DNA from: an uncultured Chitinophagaceae bacterium
GTDB taxonomy: Bacteria > Bacteroidota > Bacteroidia > Chitinophagales > Chitinophagaceae
NCBI GenBank assembly: GCA_937996595.1
Contig: CALKVC010000239.1
Coordinates: 30,612 to 94,611 of the forward strand
Direction of reading: 5' to 3'
Length of the DNA: 64,000 bases
The notes under the pieces were generated by a model that saw only the letters and a list, made by a program, of their open reading frames with translations, searched no databases and was not told where the DNA came from. Numbering within the stretch: the stretch's first letter is position 1; each line of letters opens with the position of its first letter. A program made the position numbers and the translations under genes. This document shows positions 44,170-53,758 of the stretch, one piece after another.

Positions 44170-45225
44170 TCAGTTAAGTTTTGCGTTTTTTGCTGAAAAC
44201 AGGTTTTCATCCCTGTTTAATTTCAATTCCCAGTTCCAGGCGGTAATCATCATGTCTTCAAGCGAGAAAACCGGTTTCCAGCCAAGTACCTTTCTTGCTT
44301 TTTCATTATTGGCATAAATGGCTACCACGTCTCCGCGCCGGCGGGGCCCTGTTGTATAATTCAGTTTTACCTGGCTAACTTTCTCAAATGCCTGGATCAC
44401 TTCCAGCACGCTGTAACCGTTTCCGCTTCCCAGGTTAAATACATCGCAATTGCCGCTATTCCTTTTTTCCAGCAGGTAATTCAATGCCAGCGTGTGTGCA
44501 TGGGCGATATCAGACACATGAATATAATCCCTGATGCAGGAGCCGTCCCTGGTTGGGTAATCGGTACCATGAACCTTCATCTGCGGTAATTTGCCAATGG
44601 CGGTTTGGGTGATGGCAGGTACCAGGTTGGCCGGTTTACCGATAATCATCTCCCCGATATTGTTGGAAGGATGTGCGCCTACCGGGTTAAAGTACCTCAG
44701 TAAAACCGATTGCAGGCCATAAGCATTGGCAGCCTGCTGAACAATCTGCTCACCCATCTGTTTCGTGTAGCCGTAGGCGGAAGCAGCCGGTTTTAAAACG
44801 GTGTTTTCAGTTACAGGAACTTCATCGGGATTGCCATAAACGGTGCATGATGAACTGAATACAAAATTCGGTATGTTGAATTCTGCAGCGCATTTCAGGA
44901 TATTGATGAGTGAATCAAGGTTGTTTTCGAAATACATCAGCGGGTTGAAAACAGATTCTCCAACCAGTTTATAAGCCGCAAAATGGATGATGCCGGCAAT
45001 GTCCGGGTTTTCCTGGAAAACAGCATGGGTATCGTCAAAAATACAGAGGTCAATGGTGTAATTCTTTACTTTGATGCCGGTGATCAGTTCTACAGATTCC
45101 AGGATACTGGCGCTGCTGCGGCTGTTATTGTCAGCAGATATTACATGAAACCCGTTCTGTATCAGGTCAACAATGGTATGCGAACCGATATATCCGCACC
45201 CACCTGTTACCAATATCTTTTTCAT
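44170..45225 (-). CDS. galE: UDP-glucose 4-epimerase
   Basis: This 351-residue SDR interconverts UDP-glucose and UDP-galactose. The NAD loop is GGCGYIGSHTIVDLI and the catalytic pair is YGYTKQMGE. SSSCTVYGNPDEVPV carries the Ser/Thr of the triad. RDYIHVSDIAHAH and GWKPVFSLEDMM are GalE landmarks. The length is normal. It precedes the transketolase half-gene by 10 bases, so the two are probably transcribed together. Confidence 0.94.
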   Translation of the reverse strand: MKKILVTGGCGYIGSHTIVDLIQNGFHVISADNNSRSSASILESVELITGIKVKNYTIDLCIFDDTHAVFQENPDIAGIIHFAAYKLVGESVFNPLMYFENNLDSLINILKCAAEFNIPNFVFSSSCTVYGNPDEVPVTENTVLKPAASAYGYTKQMGEQIVQQAANAYGLQSVLLRYFNPVGAHPSNNIGEMIIGKPANLVPAITQTAIGKLPQMKVHGTDYPTRDGSCIRDYIHVSDIAHAHTLALNYLLEKRNSGNCDVFNLGSGNGYSVLEVIQAFEKVSQVKLNYTTGPRRRGDVVAIYANNEKARKVLGWKPVFSLEDMMITAWNWELKLNRDENLFSAKNAKLN

Positions 45226-45288
45226 CTGTACTTGTTATTCAAATTAGTTTTTAGAAAAGCAGCTTTGTACATATTGCAAAGAAAACAA

Positions 45289-45316
45289 AAAATCACTCAA
45301 CGGATTGAGTGATTTT
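45289..45316 (-). terminator. Intrinsic terminator after the PiT gene
   Basis: A perfect 12-bp stem (AAAATCACTCAA at 45289-45300 and TTGAGTGATTTT at 45305-45316) with a four-base loop, and a T-rich run on the minus strand, 22 bases past the PiT stop. Confidence 0.85.
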
Positions 45317-45337
45317 CATGAAATCGTAATTAATATG

Positions 45338-46546
45338 TTACAAAATAAGTTTCAGCAGGAAATAAATGGTTGCAGCGAGCAGGGCGCTAACGGGTATGGT
45401 AAGTATCCATGCCCATAACAGGTTAACGGTTACGCCCCATCTTACAGCCGATAAACGCCTGGTGGCGCCCACGCCAATGATAGATCCGGTGATGGTATGC
45501 GTAGTGCTAACAGGGATTTTAAGTGCCTCTGTTACAAATAAAGTGATGGCTCCGGCCGTTTCGGCAGCAACGCCTTCAAACGGCGTTACCTTGGTTATTT
45601 TGGTGCCCATTGTTTTAACAATCTTCCAACCGCCGCTCATGGTGCCAAGTGCAATGGCTGAATAACAGGAAAGCGGAACCCACCATACCATATTGTTGAG
45701 GCTGTACACCTGCGGATTATAAGCAATAAGTGCAGCCATGATGATGCCCATCACTTTTTGGGCATCGTTTCCGCCATGGCCGATACTAAAAGCAGCGGAC
45801 GAAACCAATTGCAGCCGCTTAAACCAGGTATTGGCCCTGTTTGCATTCAGGCTGTTGAGGAACACGGTAAAGGAAGCCATGATAAGCAGGATTGAAGCCA
45901 GCAGAATCCATTTGAAATTCTTTGAATGAAAGATCACTTTCAGGATATAGGAATCATAATGGGTTTTTAATTTGGCCGGGCTGAATTCGAGGTTATAATA
46001 AAGGAATGTTCCAACCAGTATGAAGATAATCATTGCGATGATACGGGGCATCCAGCCTTTCCGGAACGAATGAATAAACCATAGCGAAATAATGAAGGCA
46101 ATGATCATACCTATCACCGGGGCCAGGAAAATAAAGATGATGGTTTTGATGATGGGTTCGGGATTTACAGAATGTATACCACCAAAAGCTATGGCAGCTC
46201 CTGAAAAGGCCCCTATCAGCGTATGGGATGAAGAAGAAGGGATGCCAAACCACCAGGTAAGCAGGTTCCAGAATATGGCAGCCACCAATCCGGAAAAAAT
46301 AACCAGCAGCATATCATGCCCGTTTACCACATCTGTTTTTACCGTTTTGGCAATCGTATTGGCAACACCATGGTCTTTGAAGATAAAGAAAGCCACGAAA
46401 TTGAACATGGCAGCCCATATTACGGCCTGTGCAGGTGTTAGCACTTTTGTAGAAACCACTGTGGCTATTGAGTTGGCCGCATCGTGAAAGCCATTGATAT
46501 AATCAAAGATGAGGGCCAGTACAATGATGACAACGAGAAAAATCAT
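45338..46546 (-). CDS. Inorganic phosphate transporter, PiT family
   Basis: This 402-residue protein has about ten membrane helices and the PiT signatures: an N-terminal FDYINGFHDAANSIATVVST, a second GIPSSSSHTLIGAFSGAAIA and a C-terminal PVSTTHTITGSIIGVGATRR. It takes up phosphate (or metal-phosphate) with protons or Na. The DUF47 gene upstream on the same strand (75 bases) is the usual partner. The pair is divergent from the porin gene. Confidence 0.95.
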   Translation of the reverse strand: MIFLVVIIVLALIFDYINGFHDAANSIATVVSTKVLTPAQAVIWAAMFNFVAFFIFKDHGVANTIAKTVKTDVVNGHDMLLVIFSGLVAAIFWNLLTWWFGIPSSSSHTLIGAFSGAAIAFGGIHSVNPEPIIKTIIFIFLAPVIGMIIAFIISLWFIHSFRKGWMPRIIAMIIFILVGTFLYYNLEFSPAKLKTHYDSYILKVIFHSKNFKWILLASILLIMASFTVFLNSLNANRANTWFKRLQLVSSAAFSIGHGGNDAQKVMGIIMAALIAYNPQVYSLNNMVWWVPLSCYSAIALGTMSGGWKIVKTMGTKITKVTPFEGVAAETAGAITLFVTEALKIPVSTTHTITGSIIGVGATRRLSAVRWGVTVNLLWAWILTIPVSALLAATIYFLLKLIL

Positions 46547-46621
46547 AAGCTGCTGTTGATAACACGATTTACTAAAGTGAATAGATAATAGTCGTGTGGG
46601 TAGTTAATGATGCGTGTTATG

Positions 46622-47272
46622 TTAAGCGTATTTAACAATGATTGATTCAATTACATTGGCTGCGTCTTCACATTTGTCTGTTACAATTTCCATGATCTGG
46701 TATATCTCCCTTTTCTTGATCACTTCCTTGGCGTCGGGCTCGGTGGCAAAAAGCCTTTCTATGCTCATATCAAAAATATCATCTCCCTGGTTTTCTATAC
46801 TGTTGATGGCTACCAGTGCATCAGTTATCTGGCGCATGTTTTTCATGTTACGCAGTTCGGTTACGGCTTTATGAATCTGCTGGCAGCCCAGGGCAATCAG
46901 GTCGCCCATTTTCTGTATACCGATATCATCCGGATTTACATGGTAGAAATTTATTTTTTTGGCTGATGCATATATATAATCGGCAATATCATCCAGCGCC
47001 GTAGCCAGGTAATGGATGTCTTCCCTGTCGAAAGGCGTTATGAAATTCTTTCCAAGCTCGGTGAAGATGCGGTGTGTGTATTCATCATTCACATGCTCCA
47101 TCGCTTCCACTTCCTTGATAAGCCTGCCCCTTTTTTCAAAATCAGGTTCGTTTACAACCTCTTTCAGTTTTAAACCCATTTTAACCAGTTCTTCAGCCAC
47201 ATTTTCAAACAAGTGATAAAAAACCCTGTCTTTCGGCAAAAAAAACTTCAAAATCGTATTCATGCCCGCCAT
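46622..47272 (-). CDS. DUF47 / PhoU-like phosphate transport regulator
   Basis: This 216-residue all-helical protein shows the DUF47 (TIGR00153) pattern: LPKDRVFYHLFENVAEELVKMG, EVEAMEHVNDEYTHRIFTELGKNFITPFDREDIHYLATALDDIADYIYASAKKI and ANVIESIIVKYA. It is a PhoU relative that controls PiT transporters. It is the first gene of the pair. The first Met may be at 47272 or 47263. Confidence 0.93.
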   Translation of the reverse strand: MAGMNTILKFFLPKDRVFYHLFENVAEELVKMGLKLKEVVNEPDFEKRGRLIKEVEAMEHVNDEYTHRIFTELGKNFITPFDREDIHYLATALDDIADYIYASAKKINFYHVNPDDIGIQKMGDLIALGCQQIHKAVTELRNMKNMRQITDALVAINSIENQGDDIFDMSIERLFATEPDAKEVIKKREIYQIMEIVTDKCEDAANVIESIIVKYA

Positions 47273-47346
47273 AGTGATAATTTTAACGGCAAAGGTTATT
47301 TAATGCCATATAATAATGAAGTAATTTACAATTGATAATGATTTGT

Positions 47347-47361
47347 TAACACAGAGGTAAC
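47347..47361 (+). promoter_or_regulatory. Pho-box-like site upstream of the porin
   Basis: TAAC at 47347 and 47358 are 11 bp apart, with a TAAT at 47336 continuing the same register. They lie 12 bases before a TTTCTTTG box (47374-47381), where a PhoB dimer would replace the -33 box. Confidence 0.6.
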
Positions 47362-47395
47362 ATTTAATTGTTATTTCTTTGCCCGAAATTTCAAT

Positions 47396-48703
47396 ATGTA
47401 CGGGAAAAAGCTAAAACTATTAGTCGCCTTGTTGCTGCTTTGCCACCTGTCTTTTGCCCAGTACCTGATGGATATGGTGGATACCACCAAAGAAACCGGG
47501 AGGGGTTTGCTCTCACTTTATAAAAAATTTGACCACTTACGAATCGGTGGTTATATCCAGCCCCAGTTCCAGGTTGCCGGTAGTAAAGGCACGAAAAATG
47601 TTGAAGGGGGCGATTTTTCAGCCAATGTCAGCAATCGGTTTATGCTCAGGCGTAGCCGGGTGCGTATAGACTATGTTCATTTTGAAGAAGGCAAAAAGCC
47701 CGGGGTTCAGTTCGTTTTCCAGTTTGATGCCAATGAAAGAGCTTTTACCGTTAGGGATGTATGGGGAAGGGTTTTTGAAAATAATTTTAAACTCATGTCC
47801 TTTACCATGGGAATGTTTGCCCGGCCTTTTGGGTTTGAGACCAACCTCAGCAGCAGCGACCGGGAAAGTCCGGAAAGGGGCCGGATGAACCAGTTGCTGA
47901 TGAAAAGTGAACGCGACCTGGGTGCCATGATCAGCCTGGATTCCCGGAGACCCGGCTCAAAGCTGAAATATCTGAAAGTGGATCTGGGCCTGTTTAACGG
48001 GCAGGGTATTAATGCTTCCGGAGATTTTGACAATGTGAAGGATATCATCGGAAACATCAGCTTAAAACCCGTTCGTATCCGTAAAAGGATCATTTTTTCT
48101 GCCGGCGCATCAGTTTTGTATGGCGGCCTGATGCAGAATACAAAATATGTATACAGCACCGGTAAGGAACAGTCTGGCATTAAAGTACTGGTTGACTCTG
48201 CTGAGAGCAATTTGTACAAAACCTCTCCCAGGCATTATTTCGGGGCCAATGCACAACTGAAATATATAAATGCCAAAGGGCTTGCCACAGAACTGCGGGC
48301 CGAATTCATCGCAGGAAAACAGACAGGCACAGCCAATACTTCTGAAACACCTGTTGCGCTCATATCGGGTAGCGACGGGTTTCGCATCAGGGAATTTAAC
48401 GGTGCATACCTGTACCTGTTACAGCACATCTTCACTAAAAAGCACCAGTTGCTGTTAAAGTATGACTGGTACGACCCCAACGCAAACATTTCGGGAAGGC
48501 AGTTAGGGCTAACCGGTAGTGGATTTACTGCAGCCGATATACGATTTAATACACTTGGTTTCGGTTACCTCAATTATCTTTCCGACAATATCAAACTGGT
48601 TGTTTATTATGCCCATACCCGGAACGAACAAACCAGCCTCCCCGGCTATACCAGCGACCTCAATGATGATGTCTTTACATTCAGGGTACAATTCAGGTTT
48701 TAA
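47396..48703 (+). CDS. OprO/OprP-like outer-membrane porin
   Basis: This 435-residue protein has a signal peptide (LSFAQ) and a porin-like barrel. LRIGGYIQPQFQVAG begins the barrel, FMLRRSRVRIDYV and NERAFTVRDVWGRV follow, and the last strand is FRVQFRF. The layout matches phosphate-selective porins O and P. It may admit phosphate or polyphosphate, but the selectivity residues are not checked. It is divergent from DUF47-PiT and carries a Pho-box-like site. Confidence 0.82.
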   Translation: MYGKKLKLLVALLLLCHLSFAQYLMDMVDTTKETGRGLLSLYKKFDHLRIGGYIQPQFQVAGSKGTKNVEGGDFSANVSNRFMLRRSRVRIDYVHFEEGKKPGVQFVFQFDANERAFTVRDVWGRVFENNFKLMSFTMGMFARPFGFETNLSSSDRESPERGRMNQLLMKSERDLGAMISLDSRRPGSKLKYLKVDLGLFNGQGINASGDFDNVKDIIGNISLKPVRIRKRIIFSAGASVLYGGLMQNTKYVYSTGKEQSGIKVLVDSAESNLYKTSPRHYFGANAQLKYINAKGLATELRAEFIAGKQTGTANTSETPVALISGSDGFRIREFNGAYLYLLQHIFTKKHQLLLKYDWYDPNANISGRQLGLTGSGFTAADIRFNTLGFGYLNYLSDNIKLVVYYAHTRNEQTSLPGYTSDLNDDVFTFRVQFRF

Positions 48704-48712
48704 TACGGTGCA

Positions 48713-48771
48713 TAACATTTACGTAACACAGGGGTAACATTTCGGTAACCTTCGCTTCACCTTATGGTAAC
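48713..48771 (+). promoter_or_regulatory. Array of 11-bp spaced TAAC repeats (Pho box array)
   Basis: TAAC lies at 48713, 48724, 48735 and 48746, then TCAC at 48757 (one change), then TAAC at 48768: six sites in one 11-bp register. A TCTCTTTG -7-like box follows at 48782-48789. Confidence 0.75.
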
Positions 48772-48806
48772 ACACTTAGTGTCTCTTTGCAGCAAATTAA
48801 AAGGGC

Positions 48807-51605
48807 ATGGGCATAAGATCGTTATTATTAATCGTCATTGGTTTTAGTTTTTCTGCGTTACAGGCACAAACAGTTGCGCTTTTTGGCAAGATTGTAAACC
48901 AACGGAATGAATCATTAAGCGGTGTTTCGGTTAAGATCTTAGGTGCTTCCGGCGGAACTTCCACCAATGCAGAAGGTACATACCGGTTAACCTTAACGGC
49001 CGGTAAAAAATATACACTCGTCATTTCGGGTGTAGGGTATGCATCTAAAACCATTAGTGAAGTGGAAGTTCTTTCCAACCAGGAGAATGTACTGGACATC
49101 GTACTGGATGCCGTTTCAAAAAACCTTGATGCCGTTGTGGTGCAATCCGTTTCCAGGAGACAGGAAAATACAAACGCCCTCATAGCATTTCAGAAAAACA
49201 ACAGTGCATTATCAAGCGGCCTTGCAGCAGATTTTATACGCCGTACACCCGACAAGAACACAGGGGAAGTGCTTCGCAGGGTTAGCGGAACATCTATCCA
49301 GGATAACAAGTTTGTGGTTGTAAGGGGTTTGAGCGACAGGTACAACGCTGCCTTCATTAACGGCGCTGCCCTGCCAAGCAGCGAACCAGATAAGAAAGCC
49401 TTTTCTTTTGATGTGATCCCTTCATCGTTGATTGATAACATCATCATCAACAAGACTGCCACACCGGATCTTACAGGTGAATTTGCGGGTGGCCTGGTTC
49501 AGATTCAGACCAAGGACATTCCTTCAAAAAATGAGTTAAGCGTTGGCGTTAGTTTTGGTTTCAATACACAATCCGTGTTCAGGGATTTTACGGCTAATGA
49601 AAGGGGGAATACCGATTTTCTGGGCTTCAGTGAAGGAAGGTCATTGCCTGCTGCCTATCCGCAGAAATACCTGGCATATGCATCCCTTCCCATATCGGAA
49701 AAAGAGGCCGTTTCCCGGTCATTCAGCAGCAGGTCGTACAATGAGGTGAAAACCACGGCAACCCCCATCCAGCAATACAATCTAACCTGGGCCAACGTGA
49801 AGCGGTTCAGGAACGGAAGCGCTTTCGGTTCTGTTATCGGTATCACTTACCGCAACAGCAAGCTGATATACAATGCAGAGAAAACGCTTTTTGAAAAAGG
49901 CGCCAACAGCCAGTATTTTTTTGATTACGATGATAAGCAGCATAAGTACAGTGTGAATACAGGTGGTGTTGTTAACCTGGCCTGGACCTATAAGAAACAT
50001 AAGATCGCATTCAAGAACCTGTTCAACCAGTTGCTGGAAGATAATTATTATACAAGAACCGGTATCAATACAGAGAACCTGCAGGATGTGTCATTAAGGT
50101 CCAGCGTATTGAACCAGCGCAGCCTGTATTCCGCTCAACTGGAAGGAACACACGAACTTACTTCATCCGGTATCAGGTTTGCCTGGAACCTCAATTATGC
50201 CCTGAACCATAAAACACAACCCGACCTTCGGGTTCAGACATACGGCAAGTCGATCGGGGTTAATGAGCCATACCGCATAAACCTTCGGGGTAATAATACA
50301 AACCGTTTCTTCAGCGATTTACAGGATAAGTCATATGGATATAATGCATCCCTGAGCATCCCTTTCAAACTGGGAGCTTATAAGCAGATGCTTAAAGTGG
50401 GTGGTGCCGGGACAGTGAGGTTACGCGACTTCAAGGCACACATTTTCGGCTATACGGAACCGACAGACGCTTCCCTGGCCACACTGCCATTTGATGAAAT
50501 TTTTAACGAGGCTAATATCCGTGAAGGAGGCTTTTTGATCAGCACCGACCTTCAGAACCCTTCAGACAAGTATTATGGGGTATCTGCTCTCAGTGCAGGG
50601 TATGTTATGTTTGACAACAAACTAAGTGAAAAGTTCCGGCTTGTATGGGGTTCCAGGTTTGAATTTTTTGAACAGTTCCTCAAATCAAACAAACAGGGAA
50701 CAGATAAGGCCCAGGTGATAGATAGTGATAAATTTGACTTCCTGCCTTCTCTTAATATCACGTATAGCCCCAACAAAAAAACCAATTTCAGGTTAGCTGC
50801 TAGCCGTACATTGGCAAGGCCCGAATTCAGGGAGATTGCCAATTTCGCTTTTTTCGATTTTGAACAGATAGCATCCATCACAGGTAACGATACGCTTAAG
50901 AGGAGCAGTGTTATCAATGCCGATATCAGGTATGAATACTACCCAAAAGCTGGAGAACTGTTGTCATTCGGAGTATTCTTTAAGAATTTTTCTGACCCGA
51001 TTGAGCTCCGTTTGAATAGCGCAAGTGTGGCTACGAGGCGGCAATACCAGTTTCAGAATGCCGACAAGGCCAACCTGTACGGTTTTGAAGCTGAGTTCAG
51101 GAAAAGCCTCGGCTTTATGTCGGGCAGCGAAAATAGCCTGTTGAAGAATATTTACTTCAATGGAAATGTTTCAGTCATTTTTTCTGAAGTGAGCCTTGGT
51201 AACCTGGACGCAGCCGGAAATAAACTCCCGGCAACTACACGCCCTTTGCAGGGCCAGTCACCTTACCTGGTCAATGCCGGTTTTCAGTATGACGGGGAGA
51301 AGGGCACCAATATCTCATTGCTTTATAACCGCATCGGTCAGCGGTTGTCGCTGGTAGGCAATGCCGATTTTGGCGACATTTATGAAAAGCCACGTGACCT
51401 GCTTGATTTCCAGGTAAGCCGCAAAGTGCTGAAGAAAAAAGCTGAGATACGCCTTACCGTTAGTGATATCCTCAACCAGCGGGTAGCTACTTATGAGAAC
51501 AGGGATACTAAAAAGTCTTACAGTGCTTCAGCAGACAGGTATTTCAGTAACTACCGGCCGGGAACCACCATTTCTATCGGATTCAATTACAATTTCAGTT
51601 TATAA
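48807..51605 (+). CDS. TonB-dependent receptor with N-terminal carboxypeptidase-regulatory-like domain
   Basis: This 932-residue receptor has a signal peptide (SALQAQ), then a carboxypeptidase-regulatory-like domain at about 20-105 (GKIVNQRNESLSGVSVKILGASGGTSTNAEGTYRLTL). The plug (about 130-235) has GEVLRRVSGTSIQDNKFVVVRGLSDRYNAAFINGAALP. The barrel ends in IGFNYNFSL. It would import a large or scarce ligand. Its position behind a Pho-box array suggests a phosphorus compound. It is followed by a beta-helix lipoprotein 40 bases later, taking the role SusD proteins play elsewhere. Confidence 0.93.
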   Translation: MGIRSLLLIVIGFSFSALQAQTVALFGKIVNQRNESLSGVSVKILGASGGTSTNAEGTYRLTLTAGKKYTLVISGVGYASKTISEVEVLSNQENVLDIVLDAVSKNLDAVVVQSVSRRQENTNALIAFQKNNSALSSGLAADFIRRTPDKNTGEVLRRVSGTSIQDNKFVVVRGLSDRYNAAFINGAALPSSEPDKKAFSFDVIPSSLIDNIIINKTATPDLTGEFAGGLVQIQTKDIPSKNELSVGVSFGFNTQSVFRDFTANERGNTDFLGFSEGRSLPAAYPQKYLAYASLPISEKEAVSRSFSSRSYNEVKTTATPIQQYNLTWANVKRFRNGSAFGSVIGITYRNSKLIYNAEKTLFEKGANSQYFFDYDDKQHKYSVNTGGVVNLAWTYKKHKIAFKNLFNQLLEDNYYTRTGINTENLQDVSLRSSVLNQRSLYSAQLEGTHELTSSGIRFAWNLNYALNHKTQPDLRVQTYGKSIGVNEPYRINLRGNNTNRFFSDLQDKSYGYNASLSIPFKLGAYKQMLKVGGAGTVRLRDFKAHIFGYTEPTDASLATLPFDEIFNEANIREGGFLISTDLQNPSDKYYGVSALSAGYVMFDNKLSEKFRLVWGSRFEFFEQFLKSNKQGTDKAQVIDSDKFDFLPSLNITYSPNKKTNFRLAASRTLARPEFREIANFAFFDFEQIASITGNDTLKRSSVINADIRYEYYPKAGELLSFGVFFKNFSDPIELRLNSASVATRRQYQFQNADKANLYGFEAEFRKSLGFMSGSENSLLKNIYFNGNVSVIFSEVSLGNLDAAGNKLPATTRPLQGQSPYLVNAGFQYDGEKGTNISLLYNRIGQRLSLVGNADFGDIYEKPRDLLDFQVSRKVLKKKAEIRLTVSDILNQRVATYENRDTKKSYSASADRYFSNYRPGTTISIGFNYNFSL

Positions 51606-51645
51606 TTCATACAAATAAATTAAGTAAACACACAAATAAGCAAAT

Positions 51646-53019
51646 ATGAAAAAGATGCTCGCTTTAATGGCCTTATCTGCAACACTGGTAACTGGCTGTG
51701 TTAAAGTAGAAATTGATGATTCTGTAACCAACAACGGAGGGGGAAATACAGGTTTTGGAACCCTGCAGGAACAGATCATATCAACAAAGATACTTACAGG
51801 CAATATTAATGAAGTGGTAGAACTGCCTAAAGGGAAATACACTCTGAAAGGATATGTTTTTGTAACAGAACGAGCCACTTTGCGTTTTGCAGCAGGTTCG
51901 GTTATTGTTAGCGATACCGTCCAAAAAGGGGCGCTGATTGTGGAACGCAACAGCAGGCTTTTTGCTGAAGGCACAGCCACAGAGCCAATCGTTTTCACAT
52001 CCGGAAAATCGCCCGCCACAAGGGCTCCCGGCGACTGGGGCGGAATCGTATTGTTGGGTAATGCACCAACTAACCGCAGCACAGAGCCTATCATTGAAGG
52101 AGGAATCAACAGCAAATACGGTGGCACGGTAGTAGCCGATAACAGCGGCATCCTGAAATATGTACGTATAGAATTTGCAGGTATCGCGGCAGATCCGAAT
52201 TCAGAAATTAATGGTTTAACCTGTGGTGGCGTAGGTAGCGGAACAACCCTTGAAAATATACAGGTATCTTATGGAAATGACGATGCCTATGAATTTTTTG
52301 GGGGTACGGTAAATGCAAAAAACCTGATTGCTTTTGCAACTGCCGATGACGATTTTGATTTTGATTTCGGGTTTGTGGGTAAACTCCAGTTTGGTATTTC
52401 ACTTCGTGACCCGCTGTTTGTAGATGGCGGTGATGCAGGAAACGGTATCGAATGTGATAATGATGGTACCGGCACAACAGCTGCTCCACGCACCAGGCCG
52501 CAGTTAAGCAATTTTACTTTTTGCGGGCCTAACGGTGCCAGCGGAACGGCCGCCAACCATAATTTCAATACACGCTGGCGCAGGTCTACCCATTTCGTTT
52601 TGCGTAATTCTATCCTGATGGGTTACCAGAAAGGCGGGTTCCAGTTTGAAAGTGATTCAACGGCACAGGCCTATATCGACGGCCGTTCATCATTCCGCCA
52701 TAACCTGGTACATGCTGTAACCGAACCATATAAAGTAGCCAGTACATCATTGATAAACGCTACAGATGTGAAAGCAAAAGCAGAAGGTGTTGACAGCAGT
52801 AAATCTTATGTAAATGCGGCAGACATCATGCTTCAGAACCCGTTCAACCTTACTGCTCCCGATTTTACGCCGAAGGCCGGAAGCCCTGCCACTGCAGCTA
52901 ATGCAGCCAGTTTTTACGGATTGTCGGGTTTTACCAGCACTACCTATGTAGGTGCTGTAGGAACTACCAACTGGTTACAGGGCTGGACAAGCTTTACGCC
53001 AAAGACAAACGTATATTGA
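51646..53019 (+). CDS. Beta-helix surface lipoprotein paired with the TonB receptor
   Basis: This 457-residue protein has a lipoprotein signal with Cys18 (LVTGC). The rest is rich in Gly, Asn and Thr, with parallel beta-helix-type rungs such as RATLRFAAGSVIVSDT, GALIVERNSRLFAEGTATEPIVFTSGK, GILKYVRIEFAG and TTLENIQVSYGNDDAYEFFGG. An acidic stretch ATADDDFDFDFGF could bind a metal ion. It is encoded 40 bases after the TonB receptor and probably works with it at the cell surface. No catalytic motif was found. A terminator follows. Confidence 0.78.
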   Translation: MKKMLALMALSATLVTGCVKVEIDDSVTNNGGGNTGFGTLQEQIISTKILTGNINEVVELPKGKYTLKGYVFVTERATLRFAAGSVIVSDTVQKGALIVERNSRLFAEGTATEPIVFTSGKSPATRAPGDWGGIVLLGNAPTNRSTEPIIEGGINSKYGGTVVADNSGILKYVRIEFAGIAADPNSEINGLTCGGVGSGTTLENIQVSYGNDDAYEFFGGTVNAKNLIAFATADDDFDFDFGFVGKLQFGISLRDPLFVDGGDAGNGIECDNDGTGTTAAPRTRPQLSNFTFCGPNGASGTAANHNFNTRWRRSTHFVLRNSILMGYQKGGFQFESDSTAQAYIDGRSSFRHNLVHAVTEPYKVASTSLINATDVKAKAEGVDSSKSYVNAADIMLQNPFNLTAPDFTPKAGSPATAANAASFYGLSGFTSTTYVGAVGTTNWLQGWTSFTPKTNVY

Positions 53020-53045
53020 TTATAAGGTATACATAAAATAGTGTT

Positions 53046-53082
53046 ATAAGCCGCTTAATTTTGTAAGCGGCTTATTTTATTT
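53046..53082 (+). terminator. Intrinsic terminator of the TonB/beta-helix operon
   Basis: ATAAGCCGCTTA (53046-53057) pairs perfectly with TAAGCGGCTTAT (53064-53075), followed by a T-rich tail. It lies only a few bases before the next ATG. Confidence 0.88.
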
Positions 53083-53089
53083 AAAGAAT

Positions 53090-53623
53090 ATGAGGAAAGC
53101 ATTTCTAATAGTGAACTGTATTTACTTAATAATCCTCAGTGCATGTGTAGAACAGCGGCAGGAACCAGTTGCCAGCCATGAGCAGCCAGCGGAAATCATA
53201 ATGCCTGCAGATGAAAAGACATCAATCTTGCAGGTAGATGAAAGGCTAGTAAAGGCCGACAGCCTTGTGATTGTATTTTATAAAGATCCGCATGGCCCCG
53301 ATTCACTTCGTTATACCCGGTTTTATAAGCAGTTTTCCGTAACTGATACTTCCTTCATTCGCTTACTGATGAGCCAGCTTACCGGAAAAGCAACTAAACT
53401 GGAAAAAATGAGAAGCTGCAGAAGTGAGGGGAAGATTTGGTGCTTTTCCGGGGGGGATATCATTCAAACCATCTATTTTTCCAACTTCAGCCAGGAATGT
53501 AATTTCCTCTACATTATTAAACATGGTTTTTTTTATTATTCCCCGTTGCTTCCAGGTTTTTCAAAAAGCCTGTATGCTTATAAGAAATATGCAAAAGAGC
53601 CACTCAATCAGCCTGTTGAGTAA
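53090..53623 (+). CDS. Small lipoprotein of unknown function
   Basis: This 177-residue protein has a lipoprotein signal with Cys19 (LIILSAC), a short acidic linker and then a domain with VDERLVKADSLVIVFYKDPHG and SFIRLLMSQLTGKATKLEKMRSC. Four Cys sit in the mature part, so a disulfide is possible. No family is recognised. It begins right after the preceding terminator and may be transcribed by read-through or from its own promoter. Confidence 0.6.
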   Translation: MRKAFLIVNCIYLIILSACVEQRQEPVASHEQPAEIIMPADEKTSILQVDERLVKADSLVIVFYKDPHGPDSLRYTRFYKQFSVTDTSFIRLLMSQLTGKATKLEKMRSCRSEGKIWCFSGGDIIQTIYFSNFSQECNFLYIIKHGFFYYSPLLPGFSKSLYAYKKYAKEPLNQPVE

Positions 53624-53758
53624 GCAACAGCCTTAATATATTTCACCTAAGGCAATTCGATTTTCATTGCTTGTATAGTATATCCTTAACTTTTTTTTAA
53701 AAACTTAATATTAAATAATTGTTATCATTCGTTAACTTTAAAGTTGTGCACTTTACAA

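Noticed and set aside
53680..53758. TTAAC sequences before the transglutaminase-like gene as a Pho box
   Set aside because: The TAAC-type sites are 10 or 19 bases apart, not in the 11-bp register seen at the other promoters.
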